Origin: Desulforhopalus sp.
GTDB lineage: Bacteria > Desulfobacterota > Desulfobulbia > Desulfobulbales > Desulfocapsaceae
NCBI GenBank assembly: GCA_013139415.1
Contig: WTAT01000528.1
Coordinates: forward strand, 1-38,769
Direction of reading: 5' to 3'
DNA length: 38,769 bases
Shown here: positions 24,192-32,112 of the stretch, in pieces
How the letters are laid out: each line of letters begins with the position of its first letter
Position numbering within the stretch: the stretch's first letter is position 1
Notes under the pieces: generated by a model
The model's input: only the letters and a program-made list of their open reading frames with translations
What the model was told of the DNA's origin: nothing
The model's database searches: none
Position numbers and translations under genes: made by a program

Positions 24192-25430
24192 ATGCAAAAT
24201 CGAAGAATAGTTATCACCGGAATCGGACTCGCCGCGCCAAATGGCTCAACTCTCCAAGAATACAGAGAAAAGTTAATCAATGGTGTCAGTGAGATCCAAG
24301 ATGTCGAACTGAGATATTTTGGCAAGGCTCCGGCTGGTATATGTTCGTTTCCGGAAACGCTTTATCGAAAAAAGAAAGAAAACAAGAAAGGTACCCGTGC
24401 CGGTTGTCTTGGAGTGTATTGTGCCAATGAAGCGTTAAAGAACGGCAACTTAGATATAGCAAGGTACGATTCTTCAAAAATCGGCGTGTACATTGGTCTG
24501 ACCGAGCATGGCACTGTGGAAACTGAAAACGAAGTATACAATATTAGCAAATACGGCCACAATGTCGATTACTGGAGCCACCACCATAATCCACGAACGG
24601 TTTTAAACAATCCCGCTGGCGAAATCACCATGAATCTCGGCATTACAGGTCCACATTATGTCATTGGCGCGGCCTGCGCTGCCGGTAACGCCTCGCTCAT
24701 CCAGGCAGTTCAAATGATGAGGCTTGGCGAGGTCGATATGGCTCTTGCCGGTGGAATTTCAGAATCAGTTGGATCATTCGGCATTTTCGCCAGTTTTAAA
24801 GCACAGGGAGCTCTGGGTGAAGCGGAAGATCCGAGATTGGCATCGCGGCCATTCGACACTGACAGGAATGGTATCGTCATCTCCGAAGGTGCCTGCATTT
24901 ACACTTTGGAGTATCTAGAAAAAGCCCTGGAGAGAGGAGCCCACATTTACGGAGAGATTGTCGGATATGCAATGAATTCCGATGCCAGGGATTTTGTCCT
25001 CCCCTATGGCAAGCGACAGGCGGAATGTATGCACCTTGCGTTGCAAAGAGCCTCGTTGCGACCGGAAGAGATCGATATAGTGAATACCCATGCGACCGGT
25101 ACTAAACAGGGTGATATTGAAGAATGCAAAGCCATACGAGAAGTCTTCGCCGATAGTCAAAGCACCTACATAAACAATACCAAAAGTATCATCGGTCACG
25201 CAATGGGCGCTGCTGGTGTATTGGAACTGGCAGGAAACCTGCCTTCATTTGATGACGGAATTGTGCACCCTACCATTAACATAGAAAACCTCGATCCAGA
25301 ATGTGACCTCAACAACCTGGTGATTAATAAAGCGATTCAAGCAGAGTCTATTGACACGATACTGAATAATTCATTTGGAATGGTCGGTATCAACTCCACA
25401 GTGATCGTAAAAAAATACACTGCCAGCTAA
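24192..25430 (+). CDS. beta-ketoacyl-ACP synthase, FabF-like
   Basis: The 412-residue product is a condensing enzyme that joins malonyl-ACP to an acyl chain. The active site is complete: Cys162 in GAACAAGNASL, His300 in NTHATGTKQGD, Lys331 and His336 in KSIIGHAMGAAG. It is therefore a catalytic ketosynthase rather than a chain-length factor. The N-terminus RRIVITGIGLAAPNG is typical, but loops such as SKYGHNVDYWSHHHNPR are unlike housekeeping FabF. It starts a set with its own ACP, two CrtI-like enzymes, FabG and FabZ, which points to a dedicated lipid or polyene. No ribosome site is evident before the ATG. Confidence 0.93.
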   Translation: MQNRRIVITGIGLAAPNGSTLQEYREKLINGVSEIQDVELRYFGKAPAGICSFPETLYRKKKENKKGTRAGCLGVYCANEALKNGNLDIARYDSSKIGVYIGLTEHGTVETENEVYNISKYGHNVDYWSHHHNPRTVLNNPAGEITMNLGITGPHYVIGAACAAGNASLIQAVQMMRLGEVDMALAGGISESVGSFGIFASFKAQGALGEAEDPRLASRPFDTDRNGIVISEGACIYTLEYLEKALERGAHIYGEIVGYAMNSDARDFVLPYGKRQAECMHLALQRASLRPEEIDIVNTHATGTKQGDIEECKAIREVFADSQSTYINNTKSIIGHAMGAAGVLELAGNLPSFDDGIVHPTINIENLDPECDLNNLVINKAIQAESIDTILNNSFGMVGINSTVIVKKYTAS

Positions 25431-25514
25431 TTTTTTCCCTGTTGCGTTAAAATAATTATAACCAAGAATGCTCAGGTATGTTATAGGAAGTGTTTTGCTG
25501 TAATTATAATACAT

Positions 25515-25535
25515 ACTCCCTCACTTTTAGGGAGT
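25515..25535 (+). terminator. hairpin between ketosynthase and ACP genes
   Basis: ACTCCCT (25515-25521) and AGGGAGT (25529-25535) pair perfectly around a 7-nt loop, followed by CTTAATATT. The T-tract is weak, so it may act as a partial terminator, a processing site or an mRNA stabiliser that sets the ratio of ACP to ketosynthase. Confidence 0.45.
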
Positions 25536-25584
25536 CTTAATATTTGAAACTTTTTTACCCCACACGTCGAAGCCGGAGAATTAC

Positions 25585-25836
25585 ATGACAAGTGAAGAGA
25601 TCAAAAATCTGATACTGGAAATTATTGAAGATATAGATGACGAAGCAGACTTTGACAGTCTGGATGCCGATCAACCCTTACGTGATCAATTGGATCTGGA
25701 CTCAATGGATTTTCTTGATATCGTGATGGAACTTAGAAAACGGCATAAGCTACAGATTCCAGAGGAAGATTATCCCAATCTCGCTACCCTCAACAGTTGC
25801 GCAATCTACCTAGAACCGCTTTTAAAAAACGCCTGA
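25585..25836 (+). CDS. acyl carrier protein
   Basis: This 83-residue acidic helical protein carries the growing chain on a phosphopantetheine arm. The attachment serine is Ser40 in LDLDSMDFLDIVMEL, a DSM variant of the usual DSL motif. The second and third helices follow as usual. It is separate from the housekeeping ACP, which would be with fabD/fabG elsewhere. A GGAGAA ribosome site lies close to the ATG, and the stop is 4 nt from the next gene. Confidence 0.92.
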   Translation: MTSEEIKNLILEIIEDIDDEADFDSLDADQPLRDQLDLDSMDFLDIVMELRKRHKLQIPEEDYPNLATLNSCAIYLEPLLKNA

Positions 25837-25840
25837 TGTT

Positions 25841-27232
25841 GTGAGAGTTCCCTTTCTGGTTATCGGTGGTGGTCTTTCAGGTTTGGCCGCCGCCATCCGA
25901 GTAGCACGGTTCAATCCAAATGTTCTCCTTTTAGAAAAACACTCCCGACTTGGCGGTCTCAATTCTTATTTTTACCGAAATAAAACTCTTTACGAAACTG
26001 GCCTGCATGCCATAACCAATTACGCCGGGCCCAAAGACAAAAGAGCTCCCCTAAACAGGTTGCTGCGTCAATTGAAGCTTCGACGAAGTGAGCTCACCTT
26101 CTGTGAGCAACACCAGAGTGAAGTAGTGTTCCGTGGCTGCACATCTTTGAAATTTTCCAACGATTTTGATCTGTTCCAAACTGAAATCAGCAATAAATTT
26201 CCCCAAGCCAGCGAGAAATTCCAAAGATTACTTGATTTTCTTCGTGAGTTCGACCCCTTCATCCTCACCCCATTCAACTCAGCAAAGAAGTTTCTCTTGA
26301 ATTGTCTGGAAGATCCACTTCTCGTTGACATGATTCTTTGCCCGTTGATGTATTATGGTTCCAGCCACGAAAACGACATGGATCTGTCCCAGTTCGCCAT
26401 TATGTTTCAGGCGATTTATCAAGAGGGTATGTTTCGCCCTCGTGGAACTATCAAAGATTTCCTTGATTTCCTGGTTGCCCATTATTTTCTTCTCGGTGGC
26501 AACCTAAGGAAGAGCTGCGGTGTAGAAAGGATTATTCATCACAAGAACAAAGCAATTGGTGTGGTCCTGGTGTCCGGGGAAGTTATCGAATGTGACCATC
26601 TCCTCTCTACCATCGGTCGCGATGAGACGATGAGTCTCCTCGGGAAGGAACCGAACACGCCATCTGCTGATTGTCAACGACTTGGTTTTGTTGAAACTAT
26701 CTATCAGGTTCCTGAAAAAACTGCAGCACACCTCCCCCGGGACAAAACTATTATTTTTTATAATGATGCTGACCAATTCTCATACAAAAACCCAGATGAT
26801 TATGTCGATTTTTCGAGTGGGGTCATCTGCTTCCCTGGAAATTTCAAGGGCCTGGAGCCCAAGGACTTACGAGAAATTCGCTCCACACATCTGGCAAATT
26901 TTAATCAGTGGAAAGCGCTCTCACTAGACACAGAGCAATACAAAATCCAAAAGAAAGCCATCTCACACCGCTCCAGCCAATGTCTTGAGAAGCTCATTGG
27001 CAGTTTCACGTCAAATATTATATATGAAAACTCCTTTACTCCTGTTACCATTGAGCGTTACACTTCAAAGATTGAAGGGGCTATTTACGGAAACCCGACC
27101 AAAACAAAAGACGGGGATCTCGGATTCACCAATCTTTTTCTTGCCGGTACTGATCAAGGATTTCTTGGAATTATTGGCTCCATGCTCAGCGGGGTATCGA
27201 TCGTCAATCAGCACATCCTGCCCAAGTTATAA
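25841..27232 (+). CDS. CrtI-like FAD-dependent oxidoreductase A
   Basis: The 463-residue product has an N-terminal FAD-binding Rossmann motif IGGGLSGLAAAIRVARF followed by LLEKHSRLGGLNSYF, and a C-terminal FAD segment NLFLAGTDQGFLGIIGSMLSG (shown here in part). This is the phytoene desaturase/retinol saturase/CrtISO-like amine-oxidase superfamily. These enzymes desaturate, saturate or isomerise polyene or isoprenoid chains; here the context suggests an acyl-ACP or a lipid derived from it. It starts with a GTG a few bases after the ACP stop, so it is probably translationally coupled. It is clearly diverged from the next gene. Confidence 0.87.
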   Translation: MRVPFLVIGGGLSGLAAAIRVARFNPNVLLLEKHSRLGGLNSYFYRNKTLYETGLHAITNYAGPKDKRAPLNRLLRQLKLRRSELTFCEQHQSEVVFRGCTSLKFSNDFDLFQTEISNKFPQASEKFQRLLDFLREFDPFILTPFNSAKKFLLNCLEDPLLVDMILCPLMYYGSSHENDMDLSQFAIMFQAIYQEGMFRPRGTIKDFLDFLVAHYFLLGGNLRKSCGVERIIHHKNKAIGVVLVSGEVIECDHLLSTIGRDETMSLLGKEPNTPSADCQRLGFVETIYQVPEKTAAHLPRDKTIIFYNDADQFSYKNPDDYVDFSSGVICFPGNFKGLEPKDLREIRSTHLANFNQWKALSLDTEQYKIQKKAISHRSSQCLEKLIGSFTSNIIYENSFTPVTIERYTSKIEGAIYGNPTKTKDGDLGFTNLFLAGTDQGFLGIIGSMLSGVSIVNQHILPKL

Positions 27233-27273
27233 GATAAATATTAATTAATCCTCTTTTATTAATCAGCGATTAT

Positions 27274-28677
27274 ATGCCTGTTTCATTTTCCCAATTGGAC
27301 GACAAGTACGACGTTATCATAATCGGATCTGGCCTCGGTGGACTGACAACAGCCAACCGCCTGGCCTATTGCGGCCATAAAGTCCTGCTGCTTGAACACC
27401 ATCATAGACTGGGTGGACTCTCCACCTGGTTTAAACGCCGGGGCCATATTTTCGACATATCCCTGCACGGTTTTCCTTTCGGGATGGTTAAAACCTGCAA
27501 GAAATACTGGAATAAGGCGATTATGCAGTCCATCGTCCAACTGCCGAATATTGTTTTTGACAATCCGCAGTTTTCATTGCGCACTACCTTTGACAAGGAG
27601 GATTTCACCGAACTCCTCAGGTCTCATTTCAAAGTCCCCAGGGAAACAATCAACAAATTCTTTTCAACCGTTGCCGGTATGAATTTTTATGATGACCAGA
27701 CGATGACGACCAGGGAATTGTTTGAGCGTTTTTTCCCTGGAAGAAGTGATGTGCACAGGTTACTCATGGAGCCGATAACCTACGCCAACGGTTCGACCTT
27801 GGAAGATCCTGCTATTACCTACGGTATCGTTTTTTCCAATTTCATGAACAAAGGGGTTTACACCTTTGAGGGTGGTACTGATAAACTGATCGGAATGATG
27901 ACCGATGAACTTGAGAAAAACGGCGTCACCATCTGCACCAGGGCAAAGGTTGATAAAATTATTACTGAAAAAGGCAAGGTCAGAGGAATCTCCGTTCATG
28001 GTAAAATAATTTCCTCGAAAGCAGTTGTTTCCAACAGCGGTATTACAAATACCATAAAAAATCTCACTGACCGTGAGGTATATTCTGATGAGTTTCTCGA
28101 AAAAGCCGATAAGATACGGGTCAATACTTCTAGCTGCCAGGTTTATCTAGGGATACGCGAAGGTGAACAAATCGAAGAGGTCGGTGATCTCCTTTTCACT
28201 TCCAAATCACCGGAATTTGATTCTGAGGAACTGCTCGACATGAAAACCAAATCAAAAACATTTTCCATTTACTACCCAAAAACCAGACCGGGAGCAGACC
28301 GCTACACCATCGTCGCCTCCATGAACAGCCGCTTCGAAGACTGGGCTAAGCTTGACGAAGAGACATACCAGCTTGAAAAGCAGTCTCTTATCTCCAGATC
28401 CATATCTGATCTGAACAAATACCTTCCCGGTGTAAAAGAAAAAATTGACTGGGCCGAAGCTGCCACGCCTAGAACATTCAACAGCTACACCTTGCACACC
28501 CAAGGGACATCTTTTGGGACTAAGTTTGAAGGATTAGATATATCTCGATCAATTTTCAAGGAGGTTGCCGGGCTATTTCATGTCGGTTCCGTCGGAATAA
28601 TCATGTCCGGCTGGCTGGGAGCAATCAATTACGGAGTTATTGTCGCAAATGATGTTGACAGTTTCCTCAGGACATAA
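27274..28677 (+). CDS. CrtI-like FAD-dependent oxidoreductase B
   Basis: The 467-residue product has the FAD motif VIIIGSGLGGLTTANRLA, then LLLEHHHRLGGLSTWFKRRG with a family-typical glycine pair, and a C-terminal segment FHVGSVGIIMSGWLGAINYG. It belongs to the same superfamily as the previous gene but shares only the fold motifs by eye, so the two probably act at different steps or form a pair. The start ATG lies 41 nt after the previous gene and the next gene begins 8 nt after its stop. The most direct reading is a polyene-modifying enzyme acting on the chain built by the neighbouring FabF, FabG and FabZ homologues. Confidence 0.87.
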   Translation: MPVSFSQLDDKYDVIIIGSGLGGLTTANRLAYCGHKVLLLEHHHRLGGLSTWFKRRGHIFDISLHGFPFGMVKTCKKYWNKAIMQSIVQLPNIVFDNPQFSLRTTFDKEDFTELLRSHFKVPRETINKFFSTVAGMNFYDDQTMTTRELFERFFPGRSDVHRLLMEPITYANGSTLEDPAITYGIVFSNFMNKGVYTFEGGTDKLIGMMTDELEKNGVTICTRAKVDKIITEKGKVRGISVHGKIISSKAVVSNSGITNTIKNLTDREVYSDEFLEKADKIRVNTSSCQVYLGIREGEQIEEVGDLLFTSKSPEFDSEELLDMKTKSKTFSIYYPKTRPGADRYTIVASMNSRFEDWAKLDEETYQLEKQSLISRSISDLNKYLPGVKEKIDWAEAATPRTFNSYTLHTQGTSFGTKFEGLDISRSIFKEVAGLFHVGSVGIIMSGWLGAINYGVIVANDVDSFLRT

Positions 28678-28685
28678 AGGATGAT

Positions 28686-29426
28686 ATGGAAGATTTTAGT
28701 GGTCAGACCGTAGTTGTCAGCGGGGCAACAAGAGGCATCGGCAGGGCAATTGCAGTACATTTTCTCGAAGCGGGGGCAACTGTCATAGGGATATATGCCG
28801 GAAATACCGCAGCCGCAGCATCCTTTTCTGATGAATTCAAGAGGTTTTCCTCGAAATTTGAACTTCTGAAATGCAATATAGCCAAAGAGGCTGAGGTAAC
28901 CGCCCTTTTCGCTATGGTGGAGGAAAAATACCAATCCCTCGATATCCTGGTAAATAACGCGGGTATCCGCAAAGATGCCGTACTCGCTTTGATGCAGACT
29001 GAACAATGGCAACAGGTAATTGACATCAATCTGACCGGGACCTATTTAATGGCCAAGCAGGCTGTGCTGCTCATGATGCAAAATAAATACGGTAGAATAA
29101 TCAATATCACTTCGCCGGTAGCCAAACTCGGTTTTCCCGGCCAGGCGAACTATGCAGCATCAAAGGCCGGGCAGGTAGCCCTGACCAAAACACTTGCAAA
29201 AGAAGTCGCTAAGAAAAAAATTACAGTAAATTGCGTATCTCCTGGTTTTATATCCACTGATTTCATAAACGATTTAGGCAAGGAACAGCTTACTGCCTAT
29301 AAGAAAATGGTGCCGATGCGTCGGTTCGGAACCCCCGAAGAAGTTGCCGATGCAGTTCTATTTCTTGCTGGGAACCGGGCGACCTATATAACCGGTACTG
29401 TATTGGAAGTTAACGGTGGACTGTAA
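28686..29426 (+). CDS. 3-oxoacyl-ACP reductase, FabG-like
   Basis: This 246-residue short-chain dehydrogenase reduces the beta-keto group made by the ketosynthase, using NADPH. It has the cofactor motif SGATRGIGR, the NNAG segment (about residues 90-93) and the catalytic set Asn115, Ser143, Tyr156 and Lys160 in the YAASK motif. The C-terminal end ITGTVLEVNGGL is typical for FabG. The stop overlaps the start of the dehydratase gene (TAATG at 29424-29428). It is a cluster-specific copy. Confidence 0.93.
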   Translation: MEDFSGQTVVVSGATRGIGRAIAVHFLEAGATVIGIYAGNTAAAASFSDEFKRFSSKFELLKCNIAKEAEVTALFAMVEEKYQSLDILVNNAGIRKDAVLALMQTEQWQQVIDINLTGTYLMAKQAVLLMMQNKYGRIINITSPVAKLGFPGQANYAASKAGQVALTKTLAKEVAKKKITVNCVSPGFISTDFINDLGKEQLTAYKKMVPMRRFGTPEEVADAVLFLAGNRATYITGTVLEVNGGL

Positions 29427-29872
29427 TGGTGGGCTCTTTTGATGAAATCTCCAGGCTAATCCCCCACCGTCCTCCTTTCTTATGGGTGGATAAAATCATC
29501 TCTTTTGCAGGCGATACCATTGTCACAGAAAAAATAATTCCTGCAAACCTGGATGTTTTTAAGGGCCATTATCCAGACAACCCGATAATGCCCGGAGTAC
29601 TCCTCTGCGAAGCTATTTTTCAGAGCGGTGCCCTGCTTATGGGAAAGATGTCACAACGACAAGATTCAGATAAGCATACAGTTCCTGTTTTGACCCGCAT
29701 TAACAACGCTAAATTCAAAAGAAATGTCCTCCCCGGGGATACTGTCCAGATAAAGGTACAACTGACGGAATCCGTATCCTCCGTAAGCTTTTTCAAGGGT
29801 ACTCTGACGGTCAGAGGTAAATCAGCCGTTCAGGTAAGTTTTGCCTGCGCAATGGTCGCTTCCGAGGTATAA
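29426..29872 (+). CDS. 3-hydroxyacyl-ACP dehydratase, FabZ-like
   Basis: The 148-residue hotdog-fold protein removes water from the beta-hydroxyacyl-ACP to give a trans-2-enoyl chain. The catalytic His48 is in FKGHYPDNPIMPGVL and the acidic partner is Glu62 in LLCEAIFQ. IPHRPPFLWVDKI at the N-terminus is typical. Its start overlaps the stop of the FabG-like gene, so the two are translationally coupled. No enoyl reductase gene follows, which is a notable gap if the chain is to be saturated. Confidence 0.93.
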   Translation: MVGSFDEISRLIPHRPPFLWVDKIISFAGDTIVTEKIIPANLDVFKGHYPDNPIMPGVLLCEAIFQSGALLMGKMSQRQDSDKHTVPVLTRINNAKFKRNVLPGDTVQIKVQLTESVSSVSFFKGTLTVRGKSAVQVSFACAMVASEV

Positions 29873-30078
29873 TTTCATCGTTTTGGGTAAAGGGGCACCC
29901 CTGCTTGACGAACTCTTTTCCATCAATTGACCTGTTGAATTTTTAATTAAAGCAGGTAAGATACCACTTCTGAAATTACACATTACATTTACTATTCTTT
30001 TTATTAAAAAAACCGGGTTAGCCGGGGCACTTAGTAATAACAAGTTACTCGTGTTGTCTATAGATTAAGGATCCACTC

Positions 30079-30780
30079 GTGCAGCTATCAATTTCCGATA
30101 TGATTTTACATGCAGGTCCGGTAGGTCAGCTGGTGATGCTTACCCTGCTCATTTTTTCGCTTGTATCATGGACTATAGTAATAACTAAAGTTCGTTTGTT
30201 CAAAAAAGTACGCCTTGATTCGGAAGACTTTGTTGAGACATTCTGGAACTCCACTAATCTAAGTGAGGCATACAATACCGCTTCTGAATTTGAGTATTCC
30301 CCACAGGCGGAGGTTTTCGTTGCTGGTTTTGGCGAACTTGAAAAAATCAACAAAATCCGTAACAGAAAAGATGACGGCAGAGGGGTGGACACTCTTGATA
30401 TGCAGCTCGCCACTATGGACAACCTTAAACGTGCAGTAAGGAAAGCCGCATCGCAGAAAATCAACGAACTAGGCAGCAGCCTCCCCTTTCTGGCCACAAC
30501 CGGAAGCGCGGCTCCTTTTATCGGATTGTTTGGCACAGTCTGGGGTATCATGGCCTCTTTTCACGATATAGGGCAGAGGGGCTCAGCCTCGCTAGCTGTT
30601 GTCGCTCCTGGAATTTCCGAGGCACTGGTTGCCACAGCAGCAGGTCTTGCCGTTGCTATTCCCGCAGTTATCTTCTACAATTATTTTTCCAATAAACTTG
30701 ATGAAATTGACGGGGAAATCTCCAACTTTTCCACCGACTTTCTGAATCTCGTAGAACGAAATCTATTGAGCAGAGTATAG
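30079..30780 (+). CDS. tolQ: TolQ, proton channel subunit of the Tol-Pal system
   Basis: The 233-residue inner-membrane protein is of the TolQ/ExbB/MotA family. Three membrane helices are visible, the first at about residues 14-34 (GQLVMLTLLIFSLVSWTIVI), the others at about 140-160 and 175-200. The segments LPFLATTGSAAPFIGLFGTV and ISEALVATAAGLAVAIPAV are the conserved pore-lining parts. With TolR it converts the proton gradient into force passed to TolA. The start is a GTG. tolR begins 4 nt after the stop. Confidence 0.94.
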   Translation: MQLSISDMILHAGPVGQLVMLTLLIFSLVSWTIVITKVRLFKKVRLDSEDFVETFWNSTNLSEAYNTASEFEYSPQAEVFVAGFGELEKINKIRNRKDDGRGVDTLDMQLATMDNLKRAVRKAASQKINELGSSLPFLATTGSAAPFIGLFGTVWGIMASFHDIGQRGSASLAVVAPGISEALVATAAGLAVAIPAVIFYNYFSNKLDEIDGEISNFSTDFLNLVERNLLSRV

Positions 30781-30784
30781 AACA

Positions 30785-31201
30785 ATGGGTCCAGCAAGAA
30801 GCAACCACAGAAAAAAACTGGTGTCTGATATCAATGTGACCCCTATGGTCGACGTCATGTTGGTACTTTTGATCATCTTCATGGTAACCGCCCCGATGAT
30901 GACCCAGGGAGTCAATGTGGAACTGCCTGAAACCACGGCAAAGTCACTCCGGCAAGAAGAAAAACCTATTGTAATTACCATTAGTAAAGAGGGTGATATC
31001 AGCATCAACAATATCCCTCTCGTTCGCGCTCTTATGGTTCAGGAACTGCAGAAGAATTATGACTCCAATAAAAACCAACCCATTTTCCTCCGGGCTGACA
31101 AGAACGTCGCCTATGGCCACGTTGTCACGGTTATGGCAGACGTAAAATCGGTTGGTTTTGATAAAATTGGCATGATTACCAAGCCTCCTGAGAAAGAGTA
31201 G
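30785..31201 (+). CDS. tolR: TolR/ExbD-family protein
   Basis: The 138-residue product has a single N-terminal membrane helix with the key aspartate in VTPMVDVMLVLLIIFMV, followed by a periplasmic domain. It forms the stator with TolQ and couples proton flow to TolA. The sequence SDINVTPMVDVMLVLLIIF is diagnostic. It lies tightly between tolQ and tolA and is likely co-transcribed and coupled. Confidence 0.94.
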   Translation: MGPARSNHRKKLVSDINVTPMVDVMLVLLIIFMVTAPMMTQGVNVELPETTAKSLRQEEKPIVITISKEGDISINNIPLVRALMVQELQKNYDSNKNQPIFLRADKNVAYGHVVTVMADVKSVGFDKIGMITKPPEKE

Positions 31202-31205
31202 AAGA

Positions 31206-32090
31206 GTGGACCACGTTTATCGAGTTACCGCTATGCTGCCAAATGAATGGAAACTCCCCCTGAATCTGGCCATTGGCATACATGTGTTGGCCCTTTTGGG
31301 AGCATTATATTTACCAGGTATCTTTGAAGCCAAGCCGAGATTCGCTGACATCTACACGGTGAGTATCATCAATATAGCAGAACCCACAGCCGGTCAGCCA
31401 CCTCCCATCAAAGCACAGGAAACAACTCCACCTCCGGTAATATCCCCCCCACGCAAAGCACAAAAAATTGCTCCGATTGCTGAGATGCAGGAAAAAGTAG
31501 CCCCCAGTCCACAAAAGTCGATTTCCCTGAAACCTTTAAAGAAGAAGAAAATTCAAAAGGTTAAACCACCGGAAAACCAAGCCCGCCAGCAAGAGATTGC
31601 ACGAATTAACAGACAGAGGCTTGCAGAAGCAATCAGGGAGGAAGAACTCCTTTCGGAAAAGGCCAAGCTGGCTCAGGCGGCTCTGGAATCTGAACGAAAG
31701 CTGCTCCAACCGCAACAACCTGCTAATGACTTGCAGGAAAAGTCATCGCCAGATACCGGCAACCAGACCTCAGTCACTGCTGCCGGTAGCAGCTCAAATC
31801 TTCTCGAAAGTCAATACCTGGCATCTATTTTCAACAGATTACATCAGTACTGGGCACCTCCTGAATACCTGCAGCAAGACCCAAACTTAACTACCGTCGT
31901 GGTAATCACTATCAGTGAAGACGGCAAAATTGCCAATATGCTTTTTGAGAGCAAATCAGGCAACAGAGTTTTTGATCAGTTTGTCAGTAAAACAATAGAA
32001 GCAGCAGCCCCCATGCCTCCGATTCCACCAGCCTTGAAAAAACAACAGTTTGAAATCGGCTTGCGTTTCAGGCCGGGCAGTATACAGTAA
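31206..32090 (+). CDS. tolA: TolA/TonB-like energy transducer
   Basis: The 294-residue product has one N-terminal membrane helix (about residues 18-38), a long proline-rich then charged helical spacer (about 55-185) and a globular C-terminal domain ending FEIGLRFRPG that contains the TonB/TolA fold. It spans the periplasm to contact the outer membrane. The start is a GTG 4 nt after tolR; an ATG ten codons in is an alternative. The distinction between TolA and TonB rests on the tolQRAB context. Confidence 0.88.
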   Translation: MDHVYRVTAMLPNEWKLPLNLAIGIHVLALLGALYLPGIFEAKPRFADIYTVSIINIAEPTAGQPPPIKAQETTPPPVISPPRKAQKIAPIAEMQEKVAPSPQKSISLKPLKKKKIQKVKPPENQARQQEIARINRQRLAEAIREEELLSEKAKLAQAALESERKLLQPQQPANDLQEKSSPDTGNQTSVTAAGSSSNLLESQYLASIFNRLHQYWAPPEYLQQDPNLTTVVVITISEDGKIANMLFESKSGNRVFDQFVSKTIEAAAPMPPIPPALKKQQFEIGLRFRPGSIQ

Positions 32091-32112
32091 ACCAGCTTAT
32101 GCAAAAGGTACA

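Noticed and set aside
29880-29910. Terminator after the FabZ-like gene based on GGGGCACCCC
   Set aside because: The short palindrome has almost no loop and no following T-tract.
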